NCBI RefSeq assembly: GCF_018918205.1
Contig: NZ_JAHLQB010000056.1
Span: 16,053 to 80,052 of the forward strand
Source of the DNA: Lachnoclostridium sp. MSJ-17
Lineage (GTDB): Bacteria; Bacillota; Clostridia; Oscillospirales; Acutalibacteraceae
Reading direction: 5' to 3'
DNA length: 64,000 bases
The notes under the pieces are model-generated. The model saw nothing but the letters and a program-made list of their open reading frames with translations, was not told the origin of the DNA and did no database searches. The translations under genes were made by a program, and so were the position numbers. Positions 6,819 to 15,247 of the stretch are shown in pieces (position 1 is the stretch's first letter; each line of letters begins with the position of its first letter).

Positions 6819-9800
6819 ATCTGCGCCTCCTGAACATGGCGAATAACACAAGTCCGGCAAGGAGAACTGTCGTTGCGATAGCTGGAACGGACTCACCTGT
6901 CTTGACTGTGCCGTTGCCTGACGCGCTGCTGTTTGTCGCGCTGTCCTTTGTGGAGGCAGAGGTCGCCTTTGTTGCCGAGGTAGCCGAGGTAGCGTCCTGC
7001 ACGGTGGAAGGTTCGGTGTTAGAGGTGGTTCCTTCTTCGTCGGGAGTTGTTGAAGCCGTGACAGCGAAGTCCATCGGAGCCGCGAGAGTGAATACCGCCT
7101 TGCCGTCGCTTACGCTGTCGGGAGCGATGCTGACCGCTTCTCCGCTCTCCGAGAGCGCGGTGAGTACGACGCTTGTGTTTCCGTCGACCGGAACGGAAAT
7201 CTTCACGCCGTCCGCAGTCCATAGCTCCGCGGGAATGTAATTTCCGTCCGCGTCTGTTGTAGATACGGAGTACGCCGAGAGTATCTCGCCGCTTGCCGCC
7301 GCGCTCATAGCCTTGTACTCGTCGCTTGCGGGGTCGAGAGCCTGAGCCGTGACGTTCAGCGATTTATGCATCATACCGCTCATCTCGATGTTCTGAGCGA
7401 GGGTGAGCGTCTGCTGCTGCAGGAATATGCCCTGAACCGTCGGGTAGCCCTGATTGAAGTAGGTGTCGCCGTATTTTGTCTGCACCCACGTAACCGTATC
7501 GTCAGTCGCTTCGTTGAGCTTGGCGGCGAATGAGGGCTTGAGCATATCCGTGTTTTCGACAAGTATATTCGTGCTGTCAAGCGGTACAAGAGCGCGGCTC
7601 TCGTCTGCCTGAACACTTCCTGCCGCCGGAATGCTGTTTACGTTTGAGTAGAATACCTTGTGTACATCCTCCGAGCTGTTCGCCGCCGCAACGCTTCCCA
7701 TGGAGTCAGTGTAGCCGCAGTTGACCTTGCCGGAGTTGTAGGAGCTGTTGATGCTGCCCGTGTTGAAGTACGCGATACCGCCAGAGAAACGGCAGGACTT
7801 CGATGCTGTGCCGACAGCTCCGTTGTTGGCGGTGCCGTAGATGCTGCCCTCGTTCTTTGCCGCGATACCGCCGCAGTTTGTGCCGGAAACGATAGCTCCG
7901 CTGCGGCAGCCGGTGATAGTTCCATTGTTGACAGCCGCGATACCGCCGCTGAATTCGCCGATGATGTGTGAGTTGTAGTCGGACGGAGTGATCTTAGCGC
8001 CCGAGGGAAGTGTGATCTTAGTCTTGCCGAGGACGTTTATGCCGCTTGTGCAGTGGTCGATGACGCCCTCGTTGAACGCCGCGATGCCGCCTGCGTATTT
8101 TGCTGAGGTGACGGAGTCGCTGTCGAATACCATAAGGTTTTTCACGGTTCCGCTCTTTCCGATATAATCGAACAGAGCCTCGTTTTCGGTGTTATTCATT
8201 CTCAGACCGATGATGCAGTAGCCATTGCCGTCGAAGGTGCCGCCGAACGGCTTGTCGGCGGTGCCGATGCCCTGAGTCCATTCGGAACCCTCGGGTACGA
8301 GAATGTTCTTTTCGAGATATGCGGAATCGGAATTGCTTCCGCCGTTGACCTTGTCGCGGAAGTCGCACAGCTCCTGATAGGTGCGGATACCGTGACCTGC
8401 AGGTTCTGTCGCAGGCTCTGTGGTCGGCTCAACAGTCGTTGGTTCGATTGTAGTAGGCTCAACTGTGGTTGGTTCAGCAGTTGCAGGTTCTGCTGTTGTA
8501 GGCTCAACTGTTGTGGGTTCCGCAGTTGTCGGTTCAGCAGTCGTCGGTTCGGCTGTGGTCGGTTCGACAGTCGTCGGCTCAACCGTTGTGGGTTCAGCGG
8601 TAGTCGGTTCCGTGGGCGGCTGCGGAGGATTTCCGTCCGGATAGTTGGAATAGCGGTTTTCGCTCTCGATGTAGTAGATCGTGCCGCGCGTCTTGTCGGG
8701 CAGAGGATAAATATCGGGAGTTTTGCCGTTGTCGATATTCTGGTACCACGCCTGAGTGCCGTCTGTCACGCCGTTGTTGAGCTTCCAGCCGGTTTCGCCT
8801 GATTTGAACTGATCGGCGGTGTGGACCGTAGAGTAATCGACAAAGGCAGCGCAGTTTTCAAGCGAATAACAGTTGCTGATATGGATTCTGTCTGACATAA
8901 CGCCTGTAATGGAGCAGCCGGCGTATTCATCCAGAAGGGGCATACAGTGAAGATCGCCGTAGTTGTGGCAGTTGTTTATATTTACGTATTCCTTATCGCC
9001 GAAAAAGATCGAGGTATTGGGCGAGGAGATGATGCCCGAGGCGGTGGACAGTTTATCATTCGATTTGAAATTGCCGGTATTGGCGCAGTCTTCGATAGTG
9101 ACAGAAGGCGATTGCGTCCTATACGCGATTCCCGCTGAACCGTAGATATCACCGTAGATATTACCGTAGTTGACACAGCGTGAAACCGTGTTGTCGTGAT
9201 GGAGGGTTTCCGCTATGCCCGCAGCAAAGATGAACATATTGTACTTGCTGCCGTTGCTTTCGCCGTAGATGTCTACATACGAGTTTACGTCTGATATTGT
9301 GCAGTACTCCACATTTCCCGCCGCGACCGCCGTGAAGCGTACGGCGTGGGCTTCCGAGAGCTTTGCATCTTCGGAAACGTTATAGATGATCTCTGCCTTG
9401 CCCTTGATTGAGAAGTTCTGAATATGCGCCCATGTGCAATTCACGAACATACCGTAGCGCATATTTTCGTCGGTTGGGTCGGTGCACTCCTTATGGAAGT
9501 AGAAATCGTTGATGGTGAAGCCCTGTCCGTCAAATGTGCCGCTGAAATTGGTGATCGGCTCCCACTGAATGCTTTCGAGGGTGATGTCGTTCATCAGCTT
9601 GAACTTCGGCGAATTGTTCTGCTTGTCAAACCTCGCGTGTGTAGGGTCGTTTCTGACGAGCGCGGAGATCCAGAACAGATTGCCGGCGTTCCTGATCTCA
9701 TAGAAGCCGTCAGTGCCGAGATGCGGCGTTTCATAAAGCCAGCAGTCGCGGCAGATGCCGTTGCGGAAATTGTGATATTCGGGAACGTTGATGGTAATGT

Positions 9801-12800
9801 CCTTCGCGGGCATGGTAAATGATTTGGTTTTGGCGCTTTCGTCAACGGTGAACGGCACTTCATTTGTTATATCCCTGCCGTATTTATCGGTGACGGTAAG
9901 CGGAACCGTCAGCGCGTCGTCTATGGTAGCGACAATCGTTGCGGTATCGCCTTCGTTGTACTTCATGTCATATACGCTGAGGGGTTTGCCGTCGCTGTCG
10001 GCGAAGAACAGACCTCGTTCATGCTCAACTGAATCGCGGATAGAAGCGACATACATCTTGTCGTTTTCCTCAAATTCGGGAACAACCACGATGTTCTCGG
10101 GATTTTCCGCGTCAAATGTCACGGTGTAGTCGTTGTCCTTTATGGTGACGGGATAATCCCTGCCGCTGCTTTCGCCGTGCGCACTGACGGATTTCAGAAC
10201 GTGGCTGCTGTCAGTCACCGCGACAAGCTTCGCTTCCTCGCCGGGGTTGAAGGAAACGGGAATGAAATCCCAGCCGCTGTAAAGCCAGTCGCCGCCGACG
10301 GTCATATAGCTGGTGGGCTTGCCGTTTTTGTCGTAAATAAATTTGGTATCGTCAAATTTCAGCAGCTTGCCCGATTTATCGTAATCCGCGTCGACATAGA
10401 CGTCCTGCGCCGGCATGGTGAAGGTATACGCCCGTTCGGTGGGAGCAAAGCACTGAGCGTCGGAGGGTGAAACAACAATATCCTTCAGCTCATGATTTAC
10501 GGGGTCGGTGGTGTCGGAGTCGAGCAGCCAGACTTTTGTAACGGTTCCGCTCTCATAGGGACGGACAAAGACCGTGACAGTTTCTCCCTCGACAAAATCC
10601 TTGCGTGAAATGCTGTCGTGCTCGCCGAACTGCAAATCTCCGTCAAAGGAATTGAGCAGTGTGACGTTGTAGCGCGGGGCAGAGGCGTCCTTCGTTGACA
10701 CACTGACGGTGCAGTCCTGATACGGAGAGGAGAAAACCAGCTTGTAGGTGCCGTCGCTTAGTTCGCAGAGCATATCTGAAACGTCAACGGTTTTCTGTTC
10801 GCCTGTCTCGTTGTCCTTAATGGTCTGAGTGCTGTTGAAAAGTGTGGTCATTTCGCTTCCGTCGGCACGCAGCAGACGGATCTTGTCAATGACCTTGCCG
10901 CTTTCGGGAGTCATCTGAAGCTCGACCTCTGAACCGCTTGTGAGCTTTTCACCGCTGTCGGCGAGCTTTTTGCCGCCGCAGTACAGCGATACCGCCGTGC
11001 CGCTGCCCTCAGCCTTGAGGTTCCTGCTGATGGTCTCATAGTTTTTCATGATGACCGTTACAGGCTTGTTGCCGCTGTTGCGGATATCGGCGATTTTCAT
11101 GTTGAACTGGTTCGAGCTTGCCGAGCCGTAGATCGGCATGGACTCGTTGATTATCTGAACCTTGTTGCTGGAGTTGTCGTAGCCGCTTTCATACAGGATG
11201 ACATAAGCGCCCGTTTTCAAGTCGTCATAATTGCTTGACGCTCCCTTGTGAGTGTTCTCGATGTTCGCCGTCTGGCTCAAGCCGGCGTTTTTGCGGAGGT
11301 AAGTGTCAAGGTAGTTGCCCGATGAATCCCAGATATTCGGCGAGAGCAGATCGTCCAGCTCTCCGCCGTTAGCAATGGTCTTAAAACCGCGGTCTCTGTT
11401 TTTTTCGTTTGTCATTTGCAGGTTGAAATAGTCCTGCGACACGCAGTAATCATGCGGTCCGTTATAGTTATAATACAGGTATTGTGCGCAAAAATGAGTT
11501 TTTTCATCATAGTAGTTGCTGACGGCATAAACAGAGGATTTTCCGTAGGGCTTTACAAGATAAAACATGTGGTCGGCGTCGGTAGCGCGCGCCCTCATCG
11601 TTCTTGTCAGATCCTGAAGAACATTATCCTCAACCACATGTTCTTCTTCGTAAATATAATCCATCTGCATGTTTTGCTTTATGTCATATCCGCGCATGAG
11701 TGTGGTAAGCTCTTTCTGATAGATCGAGCAAAGCTGATAAACGCCGCGGACTGCCTTTTTCTGCCGTTCGTCAAACAGCGACCATGTAGTGTAAACCGCT
11801 TCCTGACGCTCCGACTCCTTGGTCTTGTTGTCGCAGTAGCCCGCGTCGGAGTTGAGCATGCACGCCTTGTAGCCGGCGTAAAGCTGATAGGCGGTCAGAT
11901 ATGTAATAAGCGGAGACGCCGCGTTGCCTATGCTTGCGGACATCAGGTCGTACATCTGGTTTTCGCCGACTATCTGCGCCTTATAGCATTCCTTCGCGTA
12001 ATCAAGGTATGTCAGATTATCGGTGCGGTTGCCCCATTTGCCGCTGTCCGACAAATCGTCAGCGAGCGCCTGCGTCGGAGAATACGGAGAGATCAGCTCC
12101 AGATATCTGTCCAGATCGCTGTCGAAGTTGATATCGTCCTGATGTTCAATCGAATCGGCGCTGTCGGTTTTGAATCCGTCGTAGTAGGACGAAACAGCGG
12201 CGTAGGCGGTTTGAAGATTGTGATAATCCTCATACAGCTGGTTTTCGGTAACGTCGGGATTATTCGAGTCGTCGCAGTACTTTTGCAGCGCGGTGTTGAG
12301 ATCGGTAAAGTTTTTGATGACGTTGTTGTACTTGTCGTCAAACGCGCGCGCCTGAGTGACCTTGTCATTGAACTCGTATTCCGTGAGGAGCACGTTCATC
12401 TGTGACAGCAGGCTGTTAGTGTGAGAGCTTGCCGCACGGACGGTCAGATCAAGCTCAGAGAGCTGCTGCTGGATCTCATCGCACGCAGCGAGAATTTTTG
12501 AGTTGGTGACTCCCTGACCGCCGCCGAGGATTTTTCTCGTGGCGTTGAGCACCTTCTGAACGCTCTCGTTTTCGGTCGAAGAAGCCGCCTTGCCCAATCC
12601 GGCGAGGATAGTGCGGTCGATCAGGTCGTAGGCGAACTTATTCATTTCCTTGAGGGCAAGGCTGGTCACAATGCCGCCGACAGTCTCATCTGAGATGCGG
12701 GCCGCCGAAACCACGGCGGGCAGGACGCAGGATACGGCTATCAGCAAAGCCAGTAACCCCGATGTGACGATAAGCCCTGCTTTTTTGGATATTCGCGTAA

Positions 12801-12804
12801 GCAT
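6805..12804 (-). CDS. Giant anchored surface protein with helical N-domain and GLUG modules
   Basis: About 1,999 residues from the ATG at 12804, preferred over 12831 because AAGGAAG lies 9 nt before it. Order: signal peptide (ending VVSA); a ~450-residue helical, coiled-coil-like region rich in Leu/Gln/Asn; several beta modules, two ending MPAQDVYVDADY and MPAKDITINVPEY (bacterial-repeat style); a Cys-containing GICRDCWLYE segment; a GLUG-type module (FSGTFDGQGFTINDFYF, near 9500-9600); an (A/V)EPTT linker; a second GLUG module (FGGTFDGNGYCIIGLRM, near 8200); then the anchor VKTGES, a ~20-residue hydrophobic stretch and RRRRFENR. The tail resembles a sortase signal with KTGES in place of LPxTG. 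No sortase gene is in the window. Likely an adhesin; ligand unknown. First gene of the operon. Confidence 0.75.
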   Translation of the reverse strand: MLTRISKKAGLIVTSGLLALLIAVSCVLPAVVSAARISDETVGGIVTSLALKEMNKFAYDLIDRTILAGLGKAASSTENESVQKVLNATRKILGGGQGVTNSKILAACDEIQQQLSELDLTVRAASSHTNSLLSQMNVLLTEYEFNDKVTQARAFDDKYNNVIKNFTDLNTALQKYCDDSNNPDVTENQLYEDYHNLQTAYAAVSSYYDGFKTDSADSIEHQDDINFDSDLDRYLELISPYSPTQALADDLSDSGKWGNRTDNLTYLDYAKECYKAQIVGENQMYDLMSASIGNAASPLITYLTAYQLYAGYKACMLNSDAGYCDNKTKESERQEAVYTTWSLFDERQKKAVRGVYQLCSIYQKELTTLMRGYDIKQNMQMDYIYEEEHVVEDNVLQDLTRTMRARATDADHMFYLVKPYGKSSVYAVSNYYDEKTHFCAQYLYYNYNGPHDYCVSQDYFNLQMTNEKNRDRGFKTIANGGELDDLLSPNIWDSSGNYLDTYLRKNAGLSQTANIENTHKGASSNYDDLKTGAYVILYESGYDNSSNKVQIINESMPIYGSASSNQFNMKIADIRNSGNKPVTVIMKNYETISRNLKAEGSGTAVSLYCGGKKLADSGEKLTSGSEVELQMTPESGKVIDKIRLLRADGSEMTTLFNSTQTIKDNETGEQKTVDVSDMLCELSDGTYKLVFSSPYQDCTVSVSTKDASAPRYNVTLLNSFDGDLQFGEHDSISRKDFVEGETVTVFVRPYESGTVTKVWLLDSDTTDPVNHELKDIVVSPSDAQCFAPTERAYTFTMPAQDVYVDADYDKSGKLLKFDDTKFIYDKNGKPTSYMTVGGDWLYSGWDFIPVSFNPGEEAKLVAVTDSSHVLKSVSAHGESSGRDYPVTIKDNDYTVTFDAENPENIVVVPEFEENDKMYVASIRDSVEHERGLFFADSDGKPLSVYDMKYNEGDTATIVATIDDALTVPLTVTDKYGRDITNEVPFTVDESAKTKSFTMPAKDITINVPEYHNFRNGICRDCWLYETPHLGTDGFYEIRNAGNLFWISALVRNDPTHARFDKQNNSPKFKLMNDITLESIQWEPITNFSGTFDGQGFTINDFYFHKECTDPTDENMRYGMFVNCTWAHIQNFSIKGKAEIIYNVSEDAKLSEAHAVRFTAVAAGNVEYCTISDVNSYVDIYGESNGSKYNMFIFAAGIAETLHHDNTVSRCVNYGNIYGDIYGSAGIAYRTQSPSVTIEDCANTGNFKSNDKLSTASGIISSPNTSIFFGDKEYVNINNCHNYGDLHCMPLLDEYAGCSITGVMSDRIHISNCYSLENCAAFVDYSTVHTADQFKSGETGWKLNNGVTDGTQAWYQNIDNGKTPDIYPLPDKTRGTIYYIESENRYSNYPDGNPPQPPTEPTTAEPTTVEPTTVEPTTAEPTTAEPTTAEPTTVEPTTAEPATAEPTTVEPTTIEPTTVEPTTEPATEPAGHGIRTYQELCDFRDKVNGGSNSDSAYLEKNILVPEGSEWTQGIGTADKPFGGTFDGNGYCIIGLRMNNTENEALFDYIGKSGTVKNLMVFDSDSVTSAKYAGGIAAFNEGVIDHCTSGINVLGKTKITLPSGAKITPSDYNSHIIGEFSGGIAAVNNGTITGCRSGAIVSGTNCGGIAAKNEGSIYGTANNGAVGTASKSCRFSGGIAYFNTGSINSSYNSGKVNCGYTDSMGSVAAANSSEDVHKVFYSNVNSIPAAGSVQADESRALVPLDSTNILVENTDMLKPSFAAKLNEATDDTVTWVQTKYGDTYFNQGYPTVQGIFLQQQTLTLAQNIEMSGMMHKSLNVTAQALDPASDEYKAMSAAASGEILSAYSVSTTDADGNYIPAELWTADGVKISVPVDGNTSVVLTALSESGEAVSIAPDSVSDGKAVFTLAAPMDFAVTASTTPDEEGTTSNTEPSTVQDATSATSATKATSASTKDSATNSSASGNGTVKTGESVPAIATTVLLAGLVLFAMFRRRRFENR
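8400..8620 (-). repeat. 15-bp tandem repeats encoding (A/V/I)EPTT linker
   Basis: About fourteen five-residue units of the form EPTTA or EPTTV sit between the two GLUG modules of the giant surface protein. Such Thr/Pro linkers are usually extended and often O-glycosylated. The DNA repeats are slippage-prone, so length may vary among strains. Confidence 0.85.
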
Positions 12805-12943
12805 ATACAACACTTCCTTACAATTTTTCATTATTAGTATATCAAAAAATTACTCTCTTTTCAATAGTTTTGAAACAAAATGTTGATATTTCGGACAAAC
12901 GTTTGCCTTTATTAAATGAATGCCGCCGGATATCGGAAAACCC

Positions 12944-12972
12944 TTGACAATTTGCTCAAAACAATGTAAAAT
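12944..12972 (+). promoter_or_regulatory. Sigma-A promoter for tRNA-Ser
   Basis: TTGACA at 12944-12949, a 17-bp spacer, and TAAAAT at 12967-12972; the tRNA begins 16 bp further on. Confidence 0.85.
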
Positions 12973-12988
12973 ATATAAAGTTGAATAC

Positions 12989-13077
12989 GGAGACGTATCG
13001 AAGCGGTCATAACGGGGCTGACTCGAAATCAGTTAGGGAGCAATCCCCCGCGGGTTCGAATCCCGCCGTCTCCGCCA
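12989..13077 (+). tRNA. tRNA-Ser (anticodon CGA)
   Basis: Acceptor strands GGAGACG (12989-12995) and CGTCTCC (13067-13073) pair, with discriminator G and an encoded CCA at 13075-13077. The anticodon stem-loop reads GCTGA-CTCGAAA-TCAGT, giving anticodon CGA for the serine codon UCG. A long variable arm (AGGGAGCAATCCCCC) is typical of tRNA-Ser. The T arm GCGGGTTCGAATCCCGC is canonical. Confidence 0.95.
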
Positions 13078-13100
13078 GATATGCCATGATTACGCATGGC

Positions 13101-13207
13101 TCAGTGAGTAGTGAACAGTGAACAGCGAATAGTTTATTATAGATTTACCCCAAAGGATATTTCTGTATTATTCGTTATTCTCTGTTCACTATTCTTTATT
13201 CTCTGAA
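13101..13207. repeat. Inverted-repeat element behind the tRNA
   Basis: GAGTAGTGAACAGTGAACAG (from 13105) is matched on the opposite strand by GAATAGTGAACAGAGAATAA (reading back from about 13194). The ~27-nt arms flank ~35 nt of AT-rich sequence. No coding capacity. A separate short hairpin, GCCATG-ATTAC-GCATGGC, lies at about 13083-13100. The larger repeat looks like a dispersed short palindromic element. Confidence 0.6.
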
Positions 13208-13226
13208 AAAGCACGAAGGTGAGAGC

Positions 13227-14357
13227 ATGGTTGAGATGAAAAAAGAAAAAAAGGTCGAATATCTTGAGCTGATATACGACCTTATATTTGTATTTATTAT
13301 CGGGCGCAATAACGCGCTGCTGCACCATGTCGACAACGGCTACGTCACTCAGGGCAGCTTTTTCGCCTATGTAGTCTGCACGCTCGCCGTCATTCAGATA
13401 TGGAACTTCACGACGTTCTACATAAATATCTACGGCAGAAACGGCGTGCGCGACCATGTTTTCCTGTTTATCAATATGTATCTGCTCTACCACATGGCTG
13501 ACGGAATATCGGTGGGGTGGGAGAGCTCGTTTTACCGCTTCAACATCGCGTGGGCGCTGATTCTCGTCAATATCGGCGTGCAGCACATAATTGAGCTGCG
13601 CAACCAGAAGGACGCTCCGTGGGAGACGCTGCAGCTAAAGCGCAAGGCGGCTATTTTGTTCACAGAAGCTGCTCTTGTCGGCGTTCATGTGCTCGTTTAT
13701 TCGCTTACGGGAGTGTCAGTCGCCTATATCCCCATAGCGTTCGGCATTGTCGCTACGATCCTTTCGGGCAACCTCAACCGCATGGTGCCCGTGGATTTCG
13801 CGCATCTTTCCGAGCGCGCCATGCTCTATGTCGTGTTTACCTTCGGCGAGATGATTATTTCGCTTTCCTCGTATTTCACGGGAGAAATTACCGTAAGCGG
13901 CATTTATTTCTCAACAATGGGATTTTTGATAGTCGTCGGTCTGCTGCTGTCATACGGCGTTCTGTACAACAGGATCATCGACCGCGAGACTATCACCCAC
14001 GGCACCGGTTACATGATGATCCATGTGTTTATGATTTTCGCGCTGAACAATATCTCCGTAGCGCTTGAGTTTATGCGCGACGGAGAGGTCAATCTCCTCC
14101 AAAAGACTGTACTTCTAGTCGGCTCGATGGTGCTGTACTTCACATTCATGTTCCTTACGGAGAAATACGCGAAGCACAAGTGCGCCTTTACGCGCAAAAA
14201 CGCTCTGACTCTCTGTGCTTTTGCCTCCTGCTTTATCGCTTCAATGCTGCTGCTGCGCGAGCTTCCGTACGCTAATATTGCGGTCACTGTGATTTTTGTT
14301 TACGCGGTGTTTATCATGCTGTATTTACAGGGCAAACGCGCGGAGCAAACACTATGA
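13227..14357 (+). CDS. LtrA-family multipass membrane protein
   Basis: 376 residues beginning KKVEYLELIYDLIFVFII, the hallmark opening of the low-temperature-requirement A (LtrA) family, followed by about ten to eleven hydrophobic helices. The start at 13227 is preceded by AAGGTGAG at a good distance. LtrA was named from a cold-growth phenotype in Listeria; its biochemical role is not settled. It stands alone on the plus strand: its stop codon directly abuts the stop of the convergent deacetylase gene, with no terminator hairpin between them. Membrane location is certain from composition; function is not. Confidence 0.8.
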   Translation: MVEMKKEKKVEYLELIYDLIFVFIIGRNNALLHHVDNGYVTQGSFFAYVVCTLAVIQIWNFTTFYINIYGRNGVRDHVFLFINMYLLYHMADGISVGWESSFYRFNIAWALILVNIGVQHIIELRNQKDAPWETLQLKRKAAILFTEAALVGVHVLVYSLTGVSVAYIPIAFGIVATILSGNLNRMVPVDFAHLSERAMLYVVFTFGEMIISLSSYFTGEITVSGIYFSTMGFLIVVGLLLSYGVLYNRIIDRETITHGTGYMMIHVFMIFALNNISVALEFMRDGEVNLLQKTVLLVGSMVLYFTFMFLTEKYAKHKCAFTRKNALTLCAFASCFIASMLLLRELPYANIAVTVIFVYAVFIMLYLQGKRAEQTL

Positions 14358-15101
14358 TCACGTGCCGTAAAGCTCGCGGTTGGTGACGAATTTAATGTCC
14401 TTGGCGCGCGACAGAGCCTGAAACATTCGCTCAATGTGCTCCCAGCAGGCGAGAGACGTTCCGTAGTCGAGCTCGTAGCTGTGACCCCACATTACAAAAA
14501 CCATGTCGTCCCTGCCCGCGGGAGCGCTGATAAACTCACTGAGCAGTTCGTCGGCGAACGGGTCACAGTGGCGGCAGGTCGGCATCAGGATAAGGCTGCT
14601 GCGGTCAAAGGAAAGGTCCTTGGGGCGTTGGCGCGATACTCTTCTCGCGTACAGCGCGCCGTTTTGCCTGAGCGCGTCGATCACATTGCCGTTAAATGTG
14701 TCCTTCGGAAACGCGTGACCGAAGATACGGCAGCCAAACCGCTCCGACAGTCTCCTGAAATCTCTCGTGATCTCCTCCTCAGCCTGAATTTTTGTCAGAT
14801 CAGACTGCACCAGATGATGCGTTCCGTGACTCGCGACTTCGACGTTCGGGCTTGAGTAGACCCTGAGAGCTTCCTTTTCGCTCAGAATATAGTGGTTAAC
14901 GTACAGCTCCGGGTGCATAGGGTCGGCTTCAAGGGCGGTTTTGCCGCCGTTTCCGACGCGTTTAATGTATGTTTTCCGCCCGAATATTCCGCTGCTTATG
15001 TTGAATGTACCCTTGATCCCGTACCTTTCCATAAGCCCGATAAGGCGGATATCCTGTTCGGTGCCGTCGTCAAATGAAAGTGTAAAAAGCTTTTCGCCCA
15101 T
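14358..15101 (-). CDS. Polysaccharide deacetylase (NodB-like) family protein
   Basis: 247 residues. LSFDDGTEQD (residues ~8-17) is the TFDDG metal and catalytic-base motif, and ASHGTHHL (~95-102) is the second metal motif (H-S/T-xxxH type), as in carbohydrate esterase family 4. HAFPKDTF and MWGHSYEL look like the later substrate-groove motifs. No signal peptide is evident, so it may act on cytoplasmic or lipid-linked sugars, or leave the cell by another route. AAGGAGAA precedes the ATG. Its own sigma-A promoter lies at 15132-15160. Substrate (N-acetylglucosamine polymer or other) cannot be read from the sequence. Confidence 0.85.
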   Translation of the reverse strand: MGEKLFTLSFDDGTEQDIRLIGLMERYGIKGTFNISSGIFGRKTYIKRVGNGGKTALEADPMHPELYVNHYILSEKEALRVYSSPNVEVASHGTHHLVQSDLTKIQAEEEITRDFRRLSERFGCRIFGHAFPKDTFNGNVIDALRQNGALYARRVSRQRPKDLSFDRSSLILMPTCRHCDPFADELLSEFISAPAGRDDMVFVMWGHSYELDYGTSLACWEHIERMFQALSRAKDIKFVTNRELYGT

Positions 15102-15131
15102 AGTGCGTTCTCCTTGTGAGGTGTTTGTTTT

Positions 15132-15160
15132 ATTGTAAGCTCAAACGGGTTTTGTGTCAA
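15132..15160 (-). promoter_or_regulatory. Sigma-A promoter for the deacetylase gene
   Basis: On the minus strand TTGACA (15160-15155), a 17-bp spacer and TACAAT (15137-15132) lie about 30 bp before the ATG at 15101. Confidence 0.75.
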
Positions 15161-15169
15161 TACACTAAA

Positions 15170-15219
15170 AAATCAAAGAACCGGCTCAAACCTTATTTCT
15201 GGGCTTGAGCCGGTTCTTT
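15170..15219 (-). terminator. Intrinsic terminator of the AraC-family gene
   Basis: AAAGAACCGGCTCAA (15175-15189) pairs perfectly with TTGAGCCGGTTCTTT (15205-15219). On the minus strand the stem is followed by GATTTTTTAG. Confidence 0.85.
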
Positions 15220-15247
15220 CAGCGTATAGGAGTTAAAAAAGGAAATA

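Noticed and set aside
8420..8644. Plus-strand frame rich in VVGSTVVGSA
   Set aside because: Reverse complement of the EPTT linker repeats in the giant surface protein; no start signals.
11416..12405. 329-codon plus-strand frame opposite the giant surface gene
   Set aside because: No ribosome site, no recognisable domain, and the minus-strand frame has signal peptide and modular domains; this is an antisense shadow.
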